This document shows positions 1 through 8,908 of a DNA stretch of 64,000 bases, piece after piece. Source of the stretch: Alkalihalophilus pseudofirmus OF4 (GTDB lineage Bacteria; Bacillota; Bacilli; Bacillales; Bacillaceae_D); the NCBI RefSeq assembly GCF_000005825.2, contig NC_013791.2, positions 2,294,001 through 2,358,000 on the forward strand, given 5' to 3'. Position 1 is the stretch's first letter. Every line of letters begins with the position of its first letter. The notes beneath the pieces are model-generated. The model searched no databases and was not told where the DNA came from. It saw only the letters and a program-made list of their open reading frames with translations. The position numbers and the translations under genes were made by a program.

Positions 1-300
1 TAATACGTGCTCAGCTAATTCTTGAACTAACTTTTGGAAGTTTTCGTTTTTAGCAACGAAATCTGTCTCAGAGTTAACTTCAACAATTACTGCTTTATTT
101 CCTTCAGCTTTAACTACTGTAAGACCTTCTGCAGCTACACGATCTGCTTTTTTAGCAGCTTTTGCAATACCTTTTTCACGAAGTAGGTCAATTGCTTTTT
201 CCATATCCCCATCTACTTCTGTTAAAGCTTTCTTACAATCCATCATACCTGCGCCTGTTTTTTCACGTAATTCTTTTACCATTGCTGCTGTTACTGCCAT
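1..300 (-). CDS. tsf: Elongation factor Ts, N-terminal part (cut by window edge)
   Basis: Encodes EF-Ts, the nucleotide exchange factor that recycles EF-Tu from GDP to GTP in translation. The visible 100 residues begin [20 protein letters not shown], the UBA-like N-terminal domain, followed by the conserved DCKKAL segment and TDFVAKN motif. The ATG follows a good AAGGAGGCG site. It lies downstream of rpsB, the classic rpsB-tsf pair, but an intrinsic terminator stands between them. The C-terminal coiled-coil and dimerisation region is outside the window. Confidence 0.97.
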   Translation of the reverse strand, partial: MAVTAAMVKELREKTGAGMMDCKKALTEVDGDMEKAIDLLREKGIAKAAKKADRVAAEGLTVVKAEGNKAVIVEVNSETDFVAKNENFQKLVQELAEHVL

Positions 301-393
301 GTCAAAACGCCTCCTTAAATTGTCAGTATGTCACACATGCCAAGAGAACAAACATCAAAGCTTGTCCTTATGTATGTCATGTTCTTATTTCGT

Positions 394-427
394 AAAAAAA
401 GTGGCAAAGGGTCATCCCCTTCACCAC
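394..427 (-). terminator. Intrinsic terminator or attenuator between rpsB and tsf
   Basis: Read on the minus strand just after the rpsB stop, GTGG and AAGGG pair with CCCTT and CCAC around a 5-nt loop, followed at once by seven T. It would end or reduce transcription from rpsB into tsf, so tsf may be partly uncoupled. No convincing tsf promoter was found in the remaining gap. Confidence 0.75.
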
Positions 428-446
428 CCTTTTTGATCAAATGAAA

Positions 447-1169
447 TTAAGCAGTAGTTGTTTCTTCAGCAACTACTTCTTCTTCCTCACCTGAAGTAGC
501 TTCGATCACTGCATCCGCCATTTTACCAGTAAGAAGTTTTACTGCACGAATTGCATCATCGTTACCAGGGATTACATAGTCAATTTCATCTGGATCACAG
601 TTCGTATCTACAATCGCAACAATTGGAATGTTCAGCTTGTGAGCTTCCGCAATTGCAATGCGCTCTTTACGTGGGTCGATAACGAATAGTGCATCTGGAA
701 TTCCTTGCATGTCTTTAATACCGCCTAAGAACTTTTCAAGACGATCCATTTCTTTCTTAAGAAGAATTACTTCTTTCTTAGGAAGAACATCAAACGTGCC
801 GTCTTCTTGCATCTTCTCTAGATTCTTAAGACGAGTAATACGTTTTTGGATTGTTTCAAAGTTAGTAAGAGTACCACCTAACCAACGTTGGTTGATGTAG
901 TACATGCCACAACGCTCAGCTTCTTCTTTTACTGAATCTTGAGCTTGTTTTTTAGTACCAACGAAAAGGATTTTTCCTCCGTCAGCTGCTAAGTCACGTA
1001 CAAAGTTGTACGCTTGCTCAACTTTTTTCACTGTCTTTTGAAGATCAATGATATAAATTCCGTTACGTTCTGTGAAGATGTAGCGATCCATTTTTGGGTT
1101 CCAGCGACGAGTCTGGTGACCGAAGTGTACCCCAGCTTCTAGTAATTGTTTCATGGAGATTACTGCCAC
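447..1169 (-). CDS. rpsB: 30S ribosomal protein S2
   Basis: S2 of the small ribosomal subunit, 240 residues. The N-terminus [18 protein letters not shown], the [10 protein letters not shown] segment and the [12 protein letters not shown] motif are diagnostic, and the C-terminus is a short acidic tail. I chose the GTG start because it follows AAGGAGGTGTTTGAT at proper spacing. The open frame extends 37 codons further upstream into a structured leader, but that extension has no homology. It has its own sigma-A promoter, so it is separable from the upstream fla/che operon. Confidence 0.97.
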   Translation of the reverse strand: MAVISMKQLLEAGVHFGHQTRRWNPKMDRYIFTERNGIYIIDLQKTVKKVEQAYNFVRDLAADGGKILFVGTKKQAQDSVKEEAERCGMYYINQRWLGGTLTNFETIQKRITRLKNLEKMQEDGTFDVLPKKEVILLKKEMDRLEKFLGGIKDMQGIPDALFVIDPRKERIAIAEAHKLNIPIVAIVDTNCDPDEIDYVIPGNDDAIRAVKLLTGKMADAVIEATSGEEEEVVAEETTTA

Positions 1170-1220
1170 ATCAAACACCTCCTTCAATAAATGGTTTTTT
1201 TGTCCTCCGCTCTCATCATC

Positions 1221-1257
1221 TTTAAGCGAGACTGCAAATGCAGCACCAACGCTTAAA
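1221..1257 (-). promoter_or_regulatory. Stem-loop in the rpsB leader (possible autoregulatory leader)
   Basis: In the roughly 110-nt 5' leader, TTTAAGCG (1221-1228) pairs perfectly with CGCTTAAA (1250-1257). Inside it an inner CTGCA/TGCAG stem closes a 2-nt loop. Ribosomal protein operons commonly carry such leaders for feedback control, so S2 binding is a plausible inference. I do not match it to a named leader family. Confidence 0.45.
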
Positions 1258-1288
1258 TTAGAGGCGTGTGTGATTAACACCGTGGATT

Positions 1289-1317
1289 AATATACCACAT
1301 CCAATGCCTTGTTGCAA
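1289..1317 (-). promoter_or_regulatory. Sigma-A promoter of rpsB
   Basis: On the minus strand TTGCAA is followed after 17 nt by TATATT with a TGG extended -10. It sits just past the end of the swrB-like gene and would give a leader of about 110 nt. Confidence 0.8.
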
Positions 1318-1333
1318 GTTATTCCAACTTCTT

Positions 1334-1900
1334 TTAGCGATAAAATTTCAAAATAAGTTCTACTTCCCCTTTGCCTAATTGAAGTTGTTTGGCAATTTGT
1401 TCGGCATTTAGCCCTCTTTTTGACAGCATCAATACATTTGCCGTGTCAGACTGCTCAAAAATCGCTGCTGATTCTTCATTACATGAAGGTGAAGGTGGAA
1501 GATAGTCATTGTATTTTTCGTCTAGGAACGGATCTTTTTCCTGCTCAATATTTACAGGCTTCTTAATTTGAGGATGATCATCCCGGCTTTTAAATGTTTT
1601 CCCATCCCTTTTATCTTGCTGAAGAGAGGTTGACTGACCTTGCTCGTTATTTTCTCCTTTGCTTTTGTTTTCACGAGGAGAAGGCACCTCTTTTAACTGC
1701 TTTATTTCATACAGCAGCCGTTCATTCTCTTCTTTCATCTCAGATGTGTAGGCAAAAAGTAAATCCTCTATTTCCCTTTTTACTTTTTCATTTTCAGTAT
1801 GACCAGAAGGTGGCCCAACGCTTATTTTTTTGGCTAATGTCATCATCCACAGGATCGTTAAGCCGTGCAGCAGCAAGCTGATCGTTAATATATATACCAT
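1334..1900 (-). CDS. swrB: SwrB-like membrane-anchored protein (YlxL/DUF6115 type)
   Basis: 188 residues. Residues about 3-22 are a single membrane helix, followed by a charged, probably coiled-coil segment with a lysine- and glutamate-rich linker. The C-terminal 30 residues look like a small helix-turn-helix (SKRGLNAEQIAKQLQLGKGE). In B. subtilis SwrB occupies this place, after sigD and before rpsB, and promotes assembly of the flagellar basal body and export switch. Sequence similarity outside the anchor and tail is low, so the name rests on position and architecture. GAAAGGAAAGG precedes the ATG. Confidence 0.7.
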   Translation of the reverse strand: MVYILTISLLLHGLTILWMMTLAKKISVGPPSGHTENEKVKREIEDLLFAYTSEMKEENERLLYEIKQLKEVPSPRENKSKGENNEQGQSTSLQQDKRDGKTFKSRDDHPQIKKPVNIEQEKDPFLDEKYNDYLPPSPSCNEESAAIFEQSDTANVLMLSKRGLNAEQIAKQLQLGKGEVELILKFYR

Positions 1901-1955
1901 CTAGAACCTTTCCTTTCATTTACATGAAGACAAAACAGCATGAACGACAGAATGG

Positions 1956-2291
1956 TCAACCCGAAAAATCAATAAATTTCCCTTTATAAGGATGAGAATT
2001 ATTTAGCTCAACCTCATCATTTTTGTTGTTTGCGCCTTTTTGATTTGAATCATTTTCATTATTCTTTTTTTTCCTATCTTTATTGCTTTGATCTCGTTCT
2101 TTTTGAAGTTTACTTTTCTCTGACTCTTGTGTTTTCGTGACTTGCTTACGCTTTAAACGATCTTCCGCTTCTAGCTGTTGTCCGATAATTTCCTGAGAAA
2201 CTTGGCCTCTTTGCTGCATTTGTTCTTGAAGTTTGCCTGTCTTTTGAGATTGCGGAAAGGAACCTTGTACTTCAATAGGCTTTATACTCAT
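1956..2291 (-). CDS. Small hydrophilic flagellar-operon protein of unknown function
   Basis: 111 residues, extremely rich in K, Q, N and E, with no membrane segment and a long predicted helix (residues about 18-75). The ends are distinct: an MSIKPIEVQ start and a HPYKGKFIDFSG tail. Short proteins with a comparable PYKG-x-IDI-type tail occur in other Firmicute flagellar operons as far as I recall, but I cannot assign a function. It lies between the FapA-like gene and the swrB-like gene and is probably co-transcribed with both. Confidence 0.7.
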   Translation of the reverse strand: MSIKPIEVQGSFPQSQKTGKLQEQMQQRGQVSQEIIGQQLEAEDRLKRKQVTKTQESEKSKLQKERDQSNKDRKKKNNENDSNQKGANNKNDEVELNNSHPYKGKFIDFSG

Positions 2292-2303
2292 GTCGTCATC
2301 TCC

Positions 2304-3683
2304 TTAAAGACTTGCAATCGTAATCTCACGATCTATTAAAGAAATTCTAGCATACTGATGAGGAGCTACAAGCTTTCTGCGGTACTTGCCAAAATGAATA
2401 TCGACATTCGGATAGATTGTCTGCTGCACATATACGGCTCCATGCCGCTGCCTTTCTTCTGAAACTCCATAAGATTCAAGCTCGTCAGTTGATTGATCTA
2501 ATAATTCTTTAGCAGCTCTAAAGGAATGCTGAACTCTAAGCATTAAGATCTTCTCTTTTCCGGTAAGAGCCTTGGTTTTATGTTTGTCCATATACACTTT
2601 TAGCAGTTTGCCTAGTTTCACCAACTCGTCCTGGGCCTTTTTTTGATTACTCTCAGCTGCTTTCTGCTTATTCATAAGGCGTGCATTCATTCCTATATAC
2701 AGCAAGGTTTTTGTCTGCATCGCATTGCCTATCGTTTTAGCCCGGATCTCTTCTCCTGCAGATACCGTTCCTCCGACAATATTTCCTTTTCCCTTTGTAC
2801 AGATAATGGACCTGCCGGCAATACTTGAGCTGTGCAAAATGGCTTGAGTGACTTCTATCGTTCCATCAGCTTCTACTTCCCCTTGATTGATAAAGGTAGT
2901 TTGTATATCCTGCCCAGCTTTAAGAAAACTTTTATGCTGTCCGACAATCCCTGCTCCTACATAGATCGAGCCGCCTGCAAGGAGGCGTGCTCCCTCTACT
3001 GTTCCTCTTACTCTTATATCTCCATCAGCTTGTACACTAAACCCAGTTGGTACATTTCCATTTATGATGACGTTACCAACAAAGGTGATGTTTCCAACTT
3101 TCATGTCGACATCACCTTTGACTTCAAATATAGGATACACGTGAACTTGCTTCTCGCTCATACTGACTTGACCATTTATTAAAGAATAGACCGCTTGTCC
3201 TGTCTCATCCACACGAGTATTTTTACCCTTACGTAAAACAAAGTCTCTGCCAGGAACTGCTTTTAGCTCTTCACCAAAAATGTTCACTCCATTGACCCCG
3301 TCTGTTGCTGCTATTTTACAAGCGATCTTCTCTCCTGATGTCACTGACTCGATATCGATAACATCACGCAGGTTGACTGGCCCTAAGCCATCATCATTTG
3401 TGGTCTCATGTGAATGGAAAAGTGCTTTTAAATAGGCATGATTTCCATTAACAGCCGGACGCCCTGATGCAACCTTTAGAGGGGATGTTACCGTTTCACC
3501 ACTTATAAGTAATAAGAGGGATTCTTCAATCAGACCATGGGTAACACCGTATTCTTTTAACCATTCCTCTAACTCGTCTCTAGTGAGTTGATCCTCTTCG
3601 TTTCTTTCTTTTATTTGAATCAAGTGCGCCTGCATTTTATCGGTTGAGACGTCTATTTTAAAATAATCATCCATTTCTAACAT
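2304..3683 (-). CDS. FapA (flagellar assembly protein A)/DUF342 family protein
   Basis: About 459 residues. An N-terminal domain (DYFKIDVSTDKMQAHL) is followed by a central repetitive beta-helix-like region with VGNITFVGNVIINGNV, GDIRVRGTVEGARL and GGSIYVGAGIVG. A helical segment follows at residues about 330-400. This is the DUF342 architecture known from FapA-type proteins, which influence polar flagellar assembly in Gammaproteobacteria; the role in Firmicutes is not established. I chose ATG at 3683, after GGGGGCGGG; a longer form from 3713 is possible. It is placed directly after sigD, where B. subtilis has swrB. Confidence 0.8.
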   Translation of the reverse strand: MLEMDDYFKIDVSTDKMQAHLIQIKERNEEDQLTRDELEEWLKEYGVTHGLIEESLLLLISGETVTSPLKVASGRPAVNGNHAYLKALFHSHETTNDDGLGPVNLRDVIDIESVTSGEKIACKIAATDGVNGVNIFGEELKAVPGRDFVLRKGKNTRVDETGQAVYSLINGQVSMSEKQVHVYPIFEVKGDVDMKVGNITFVGNVIINGNVPTGFSVQADGDIRVRGTVEGARLLAGGSIYVGAGIVGQHKSFLKAGQDIQTTFINQGEVEADGTIEVTQAILHSSSIAGRSIICTKGKGNIVGGTVSAGEEIRAKTIGNAMQTKTLLYIGMNARLMNKQKAAESNQKKAQDELVKLGKLLKVYMDKHKTKALTGKEKILMLRVQHSFRAAKELLDQSTDELESYGVSEERQRHGAVYVQQTIYPNVDIHFGKYRRKLVAPHQYARISLIDREITIASL

Positions 3684-3720
3684 TGACCCGCCCCCAATAA
3701 CGAGTGATTTCATGTAAGGA

Positions 3721-4497
3721 TTATTTGTTGATGAGCTGATTCATCCTGAAAAGTGCCTTTGAATGAATTTGCGAAATTCTTGATGTCGATAAATTTAAAA
3801 TATGGCCTATTTCAGTTAACGTTAGCTCGTCAAAATAGAATAGACTAATAACCAGCTTTTCATTTTCAGATAGGCGATTGATCCCTTTTATTAATTCCTC
3901 TTTCACCGCTTCAAACATCAGGCTTTCTTCAGGTGTTTTTGTTTGTTTGTCAATAAGCGTTGCAGAATAAGAGGCACTGTTATTTGAATCGCTTCGGTCG
4001 GAATCATTTGTTCGTTCATCGATTGATAATAAATTAGATAAATAGTGTTCATTCATGATTTGATAGACTTCTTCTTCAGGCATGTCTAACTTAACTCCAA
4101 CTTCTTTTGCACTCACATTTCTTCCAAACTCTTGTTCTAATTGCTGGATACATGCTTCTACCCGTTTAATTTTTTCACGCATCGACCTCGGAAGCCAATC
4201 CTCTTTACGCAAACCATCTATAATCGCACCACGCACACGAAACGATGCGTATGTATCAAATTTGAGATCTCGATTGGGATTGAACTTTTCTAGCGCATCA
4301 TATAAACCTAACATTCCATGGCTCGTAAGATCGTCTTTTGAGACATTTTTAGGAAGGCCTACAGAGATTCGTTGTACATGATAGTTCACAATCGGCATGT
4401 ATAAACGAATTAATTCATCACAAGCATCTAAGTCTCGGCTTGTTAACCACTTATCCCAAATTTTCTGATTTTCATTAGTAGATACACGTGCCATCAT
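3721..4497 (-). CDS. sigD: RNA polymerase sigma factor for motility, SigD (FliA family)
   Basis: 258 residues. Region 2 carries DDLTSHGMLGLYDALEKF and FDTYASFRVRGAIIDGLRKEDW, region 3 follows, and the C-terminal region 4 helix-turn-helix is LTEIGHILNLSTSRISQIHSKAL. SigD directs transcription of late flagellar, chemotaxis and autolysin genes and is held off by FlgM. As in B. subtilis it lies near the distal end of the fla/che operon, where operon read-through sets its level. ATG follows AGGAGGGACAA. The reading frame looks intact. Confidence 0.97.
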   Translation of the reverse strand: MMARVSTNENQKIWDKWLTSRDLDACDELIRLYMPIVNYHVQRISVGLPKNVSKDDLTSHGMLGLYDALEKFNPNRDLKFDTYASFRVRGAIIDGLRKEDWLPRSMREKIKRVEACIQQLEQEFGRNVSAKEVGVKLDMPEEEVYQIMNEHYLSNLLSIDERTNDSDRSDSNNSASYSATLIDKQTKTPEESLMFEAVKEELIKGINRLSENEKLVISLFYFDELTLTEIGHILNLSTSRISQIHSKALFRMNQLINK

Positions 4498-4557
4498 TTG
4501 TCCCTCCTATCACTACATTCCATTCATCCCAATCAAACTCACTTCGTTAAATGTGTT

Positions 4558-5046
4558 CTAAATGGCCACGGTCCCCTGATTAACGGTTCTTATATGTAAC
4601 TTTTTTGTCACAGGATCAAACTCAATTGTTCTACCGCTTTTTCCCCCGACATCACTCGCCAATACTGGGATCCTCAATTGTTTTAATGCAAGCTTAACTG
4701 CTTCTACATTTCTTGGTCCGATTCTCATCACATCACTGCCGCTTTGGAAGGTAAACATCTGTGCACCGCCCGCCATCTTGGCTTTAAGGGAGTAAGATCG
4801 TGCCCCTTCAGCGATCATTTTGTTAAACAATTCTTTAATCGCTGTATCTGCATATTTCGCTGTATTTAATGTTACTTGTTTTGATTGACTTGAATCAGGG
4901 AGCATCACATGGGCCATGCCTGAAATGTTTGTCATTTCATCATAGATGACCACACCTACACAAGACCCTAATCCAGAGGTGCGTATTGTATTGGGCGGTG
5001 CGGCAAGCTTTAAATCTGCCATCCCCACTTTGATTACCTCACTCAT
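4558..5046 (-). CDS. cheD: Chemoreceptor glutamine deamidase CheD
   Basis: 162 residues. CheD deamidates chemoreceptor glutamines and, in Bacillus, binds CheC to tune phosphatase activity. The catalytic cysteine ([12 protein letters not shown]), the histidine (MAHVMLP) and a threonine helix (YADTAIKEL) are all visible, so it should be active. It overlaps the end of cheC by a few codons, implying translational coupling. Start ATG at 5046; a TTG one codon upstream is possible. Confidence 0.95.
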   Translation of the reverse strand: MSEVIKVGMADLKLAAPPNTIRTSGLGSCVGVVIYDEMTNISGMAHVMLPDSSQSKQVTLNTAKYADTAIKELFNKMIAEGARSYSLKAKMAGGAQMFTFQSGSDVMRIGPRNVEAVKLALKQLRIPVLASDVGGKSGRTIEFDPVTKKLHIRTVNQGTVAI

Positions 5047-5686
5047 CAACGTCCACCCCTAAAGCTTTAAAAATCACCTGAAATGAGTCAGGATCTGGCA
5101 ATAGAAAGAAATGACCTGACGTTTCTTCACTCTTATTGTCTGCTTCTTTTATATGAGTATCGATAACAAGCGCATGGTCACTCACTTCAGAGATTGACAT
5201 CAGACCATAATTTAATACTGCTCCGACCATATCTATACTCAAACCAGGTACCGTAGGCTGAAGATTAAGTTTAGTAAAGTCTGCTAACGATGAAAGATAA
5301 GAGCCTGAGAGGATATTTCCTACTTCTTGTAAAGCAGATAGTCCAATTTGATCAAACGGAGGCTGCTTTAATTGAAAATCCTCGTCTTCAATAAGTGATC
5401 GAATTAAGCGCTCGGCTTGGTCGATCTCTGATAAAAAAAACATGCTGCCTGGCGCATCGCCTTCAATCCGCAAAAAAATAGCAGCTACCTCCGCCTCTGC
5501 TCCCCCAACTTGATCAGGTAAATCCTGCAGAGGAACCACTCGAACATTAGGAACCTTCATATCTATTTTGCGTCTTAATAATGTAGAAAGCGAAGCAGCT
5601 GCATGACCAGCCCCAATATTCCCAATTTCTTTTAACACATCTAAATGAAATGGCTTAAGCTGATTTAGATCTCTCAATTCACCCAA
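5039..5686 (-). CDS. cheC: CheY-P phosphatase CheC
   Basis: About 215 residues with two CheC/FliY active-site helices, [19 protein letters not shown] near the N-terminus and [19 protein letters not shown] in the middle, each with the E-x2-N pair that dephosphorylates CheY-P. I chose the TTG start, which follows AAGGGGAGT at good spacing. An in-frame ATG at 5704 overlaps the cheB stop (ATGA) but lacks a ribosome site. cheA and cheW, which precede cheC in B. subtilis, are missing here. Confidence 0.93.
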   Translation of the reverse strand: MGELRDLNQLKPFHLDVLKEIGNIGAGHAAASLSTLLRRKIDMKVPNVRVVPLQDLPDQVGGAEAEVAAIFLRIEGDAPGSMFFLSEIDQAERLIRSLIEDEDFQLKQPPFDQIGLSALQEVGNILSGSYLSSLADFTKLNLQPTVPGLSIDMVGAVLNYGLMSISEVSDHALVIDTHIKEADNKSEETSGHFFLLPDPDSFQVIFKALGVDVDE

Positions 5687-5700
5687 TGGATAACTCCCCT

Positions 5701-6771
5701 TCATTTAAATTGATTAAGATGACGCATAATATGGTCACTTATCTTATCAAGATCACTTATTTCATCAACTAACTGTGCTTCGATTGCTGCTTTTGGCATC
5801 CCGTATACTACCGATGTACGAACCGATTCAGCAATAGAAAAACAAAGGCCGTTTTCTTTTAACTTCTCTAAACCTGCTTTGCCGTCTGAACCCATGCCTG
5901 TCATAATAACGGCAATTTTTTGTAAGTCAGGAAACTTCGCTAGTGATTCAAATAAGACATCCACTGAAGGTCTATGCCCTCTTCTCATGTCACCTTTATT
6001 CAGATGAATAGAATACGCTTGACCCGTTTTCATTATTTCCATATGCGAACCACCAGGTGCAATATAGGCAGTTCCATTTCGAAGGATATCCCCGCCAGCC
6101 GCCTCTTTCACATCAATGTGAGAGAGCGTATCTAAACGTTGGGCTAAAGATTGTGTAAATCCGCTTGGCATATGCTGAACAATGACAATCGGTGCATCAA
6201 TTTCTTTGGGCAGGTTTGTTAATACTTCCTTTAATGCCTTAGGTCCGCCAGTCGATGTTCCAATAGCAATAATTCTTTTATTGCTGCTGCTTGTTGAGTG
6301 CTTAGTCACAAAAGGACGGTATGAGGGCATTTGCTGAATATGGCGCTTACTTGTGTTATTAATAAGGTTTGCTTGACTCGCGAGCTTTACTTTCTGCACA
6401 ATTTCTTTTTCAATCACATGCAGATCTAGGGATATGGCTCCTGAGGTTTTTGCAACAAAATCTACAGCACCAAGCTCCATAGCAAGAAGCGTTTGAAGAG
6501 CTCCTTCTTTTGTTAAACTGCTGATCATAACCACAGGAATAGGATCCTGCTTCATTAATTGTTCAAGTGTCGATATCCCATCCATTACAGGCATTTCTAC
6601 ATCTAAGGTAATGACATCCGGAGCAAGAGACACACGTTTTGTGAGGGCTTCTTTTCCATTCCTTGCTGTACCTACAACATGTATATAGGGGTCTTTATTC
6701 AACATATCGCTGATTACTTTTCTCATAAATGCAGAATCATCTACTACCAAAACGTTGATCTGCTCTACCAT
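5701..6771 (-). CDS. cheB: Chemotaxis response regulator protein-glutamate methylesterase CheB
   Basis: 356 residues. The N-terminal receiver domain has the acidic pair VVDDSAFM, the phosphorylated Asp in LDVEMPVMDG and the Lys in DFVAKTS. A linker leads to the methylesterase domain with Ser (GTSTGGPKA), His (QHMPSG) and Asp (MTGMGSDG), all present. It removes methyl groups from chemoreceptors after phosphorylation by CheA, yet no cheA follows it here. ATG follows GAGAGGTGATCAT; an upstream extension of 16 codons has no homology. Confidence 0.97.
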   Translation of the reverse strand: MVEQINVLVVDDSAFMRKVISDMLNKDPYIHVVGTARNGKEALTKRVSLAPDVITLDVEMPVMDGISTLEQLMKQDPIPVVMISSLTKEGALQTLLAMELGAVDFVAKTSGAISLDLHVIEKEIVQKVKLASQANLINNTSKRHIQQMPSYRPFVTKHSTSSSNKRIIAIGTSTGGPKALKEVLTNLPKEIDAPIVIVQHMPSGFTQSLAQRLDTLSHIDVKEAAGGDILRNGTAYIAPGGSHMEIMKTGQAYSIHLNKGDMRRGHRPSVDVLFESLAKFPDLQKIAVIMTGMGSDGKAGLEKLKENGLCFSIAESVRTSVVYGMPKAAIEAQLVDEISDLDKISDHIMRHLNQFK

Positions 6772-6857
6772 ATGATCACCTCTCTCTTTCATATGGACTA
6801 TCTTCCTGCGTTCTTTCATTTCGTTGTTTATCTTTCGTTATTGTTCATTCATTATTG

Positions 6858-6902
6858 TTCATTTTCATTAACTTCATTTTCATTAACTTCATTTTCATTA
6901 AT
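6858..6902. repeat. Three tandem 15-bp repeats at the flhG 3' end
   Basis: Plus-strand unit TTCATTTTCATTAAC occurs three times in a row, the last copy with T at the end. The array starts in the last codon and stop codon of flhG and runs into the flhG-cheB gap. Every unit carries stop codons in the flhG frame, so copy number should not alter FlhG. It looks like replication-slippage expansion. Confidence 0.85.
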
Positions 6903-7755
6903 CAACTATTTTTCGTTTTAGTCCTCTAATAAGTTGACTAAAAGAATAGCTGGGTTTAGGTCTTTTTGTACCTGTATAACGTAAAACCATTTCCCTCATA
7001 GCTTTTGATATATTCGATTTTTTATCGAAGTGAACGAACGGTTTTTGTGCTTTGACCGCTCGGCTGACAGAGCGGTCGTCTGGCAGGCTTCCAAGTACAC
7101 TAATTTCTTTTCTTAGAAATTCTTTTGTTACTCTTTTAAAGTTACTTGCCGTTTGTTCTCCTTCTCGGCTTGTTTCACACCGATTAACAATCACCATTAT
7201 TTCTTTTGTCTCATCTTCTAAATAGATGTATTTAATCATGGCATAAGCATCGGTCATCGCAGTAGGTTCAGGTGTTGTCACAACCATCACTTCATGAGCG
7301 GCAAGAATAAACTTCAAGCCTTCCTTTGTCACACCTGCCCCCATATCAAGAAATATATAGTCATATTCCGTCTCTAATGCTTTTAATTGAGTCAGGAAGC
7401 GTTCCATGTCCTCCGTTTTAAGCTCTATCAATTCAGAAAAACCTGAACCTCCTGCTAAGTAAGCTAAATCCTCTGGACCTTTCTCAATAATATCCCAAAT
7501 CGTCCATTCACTCTTCAGCAGATCAACAATCGTTCGTTTTGATTGCATTCCCATTAAGATATCAAGATTGCCCATTCCAATATCTAAATCAATAATAGCT
7601 ACTTTTTTATCAAGTTTAATTAAACTAAGAGCAAAATTAAGACATACATTCGACTTCCCTACGCCGCCTTTGCCACTTACTACAGCGACTACTTTAGCTT
7701 CCGGTCCGCCCGAATGACTTACAATGCGTCGTAAGCTTTCTGCTTGATCATTCAT
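6898..7755 (-). CDS. flhG: Flagellum number regulator ATPase FlhG (YlxH/MinD-like)
   Basis: 285 residues. MinD/ParA-type ATPase with the deviant Walker A SGKGGVGKSNV, a switch I IDLDIGMGN and Walker B FLDMGAGV. The N-terminus (MNDQAESLRRIV) matches the DQAxxLR motif that stimulates the FlhF GTPase. It positions and limits flagella together with FlhF, and in Bacillus helps assemble the FliM/FliY C-ring. It overlaps flhF by a few bases, so the two are probably coupled. Confidence 0.96.
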   Translation of the reverse strand: MNDQAESLRRIVSHSGGPEAKVVAVVSGKGGVGKSNVCLNFALSLIKLDKKVAIIDLDIGMGNLDILMGMQSKRTIVDLLKSEWTIWDIIEKGPEDLAYLAGGSGFSELIELKTEDMERFLTQLKALETEYDYIFLDMGAGVTKEGLKFILAAHEVMVVTTPEPTAMTDAYAMIKYIYLEDETKEIMVIVNRCETSREGEQTASNFKRVTKEFLRKEISVLGSLPDDRSVSRAVKAQKPFVHFDKKSNISKAMREMVLRYTGTKRPKPSYSFSQLIRGLKRKIVD

Positions 7756-8908
7756 GTTCAGCTTCCTTTAATACGGGTTCAATTAATTGTTCGATCGTTG
7801 CTTCTTTCATATCATCTGGTACATTTTGACCATTGGTAATATAAGCTGCACCTAAGCCAAATTCTAGCGGGACATTAATATAGGCACCATATGACGAGGT
7901 TTCATCTTGCTTTGTAAAAATAACTTGTTTAATAGGAAGCAGGGAAAATTGAGCAATGATCTGCTTCATGTCTTCATATTTAGAAGTTAAGGCTAAAACA
8001 AGAAGAGTTTCTGCCTCTTCAGTAAAGTCCATGACTTTAGATAACTCTTCGACGTAAAGTTTATTTCTAAAATTTCTTCCTGCAGAATCAACGAGAATCA
8101 CATCAAAATGCTTATATAAATCTTTCGCTTTTTTAAAATCTTCTATTGAATAAGCAACTTCTATCGGGATATTCAAAATCTTGGCGTATGTTTTCAACTG
8201 TTCGACCGCTGCAATTCGATAGGTATCGGTCGTGATAAGAGCTACCTTTTTTTGCTGTTTTAGCACACATTCTGCGGCTATTTTTGCAATGGTTGTTGTC
8301 TTGCCTACCCCCGTCGGTCCTACAATATTAATGATTTTCTTTTCAAAGCGAAGGCCGCCTACAGGTAATATGGACAGCTCTTTTTTCAGCCATTCTGCGG
8401 TTTGATTTAGTAAAGCTTTCGGGTCTCTATCTTGTTCCGGCTTTTTATACCATTCGTTAAGGAGAGTTCCTAACATTTCAGCACGTATGGAGCGTGAAAC
8501 CCCCTGCCCTTTTAGTTGGTTCTCTATTGTTTGAAAGGGCAGAGGATATTCTTGTTCAGAAAGCGGTTGTGCAGGCTTTATTTCTTTTATCAGCTTTTTT
8601 AATTCATTCACTTCTCTGACTAGATCTTCATCAGAACGTCCTGCTCTCTCGGCTGGTTGTATATTCCTCTCGACTTGTACAGAGGAGGCAGCAGGTGCTC
8701 TTCTTACCTCATTTCTTTTTGCCGGCTTATGGTCAGGCATTGGGTCAATGGCTGCTACGACTTCAAGTTTCTTCTTGGTGAAGAAGCCTAGAAATCCGCC
8801 CGACTCTACTTCTTTTGAACTTAAAATAACCGCTTCATCACCTAGTTCTGCTCGAATTAGTTTCATAGCTTCGTGCATAGAGGCTGCTGTATATTTTTTT
8901 ATTTTCAT
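7748..8908 (-). CDS. flhF: SRP-family GTPase FlhF, flagellar placement factor
   Basis: 386 residues. N-terminal basic B domain (MKIKKYTAASMHEAM), a variable middle, then the NG GTPase core. G1 is [13 protein letters not shown], the insertion-box region DTYRIAA, G3 DSAGR (DTAGR in most relatives) and G4 TKQDE. FlhF is the third SRP-type GTPase beside Ffh and FtsY, both also in this window, and recruits early flagellar components to the membrane. It overlaps flhA by the ATGA arrangement. Confidence 0.97.
   Translation of the reverse strand: MKIKKYTAASMHEAMKLIRAELGDEAVILSSKEVESGGFLGFFTKKKLEVVAAIDPMPDHKPAKRNEVRRAPAASSVQVERNIQPAERAGRSDEDLVREVNELKKLIKEIKPAQPLSEQEYPLPFQTIENQLKGQGVSRSIRAEMLGTLLNEWYKKPEQDRDPKALLNQTAEWLKKELSILPVGGLRFEKKIINIVGPTGVGKTTTIAKIAAECVLKQQKKVALITTDTYRIAAVEQLKTYAKILNIPIEVAYSIEDFKKAKDLYKHFDVILVDSAGRNFRNKLYVEELSKVMDFTEEAETLLVLALTSKYEDMKQIIAQFSLLPIKQVIFTKQDETSSYGAYINVPLEFGLGAAYITNGQNVPDDMKEATIEQLIEPVLKEAEHE

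Noticed and set aside
1170-1280. Extra 37 codons at the start of rpsB
   Set aside because: The extension has no S2 homology, contains a stem-loop, and the GTG at 1169 has a strong ribosome site.
5684-5704. ATG at 5704 as the cheC start
   Set aside because: It lacks a ribosome site. The TTG at 5686 follows AAGGGGAG at good spacing and fits family length, although the ATG cannot be excluded.
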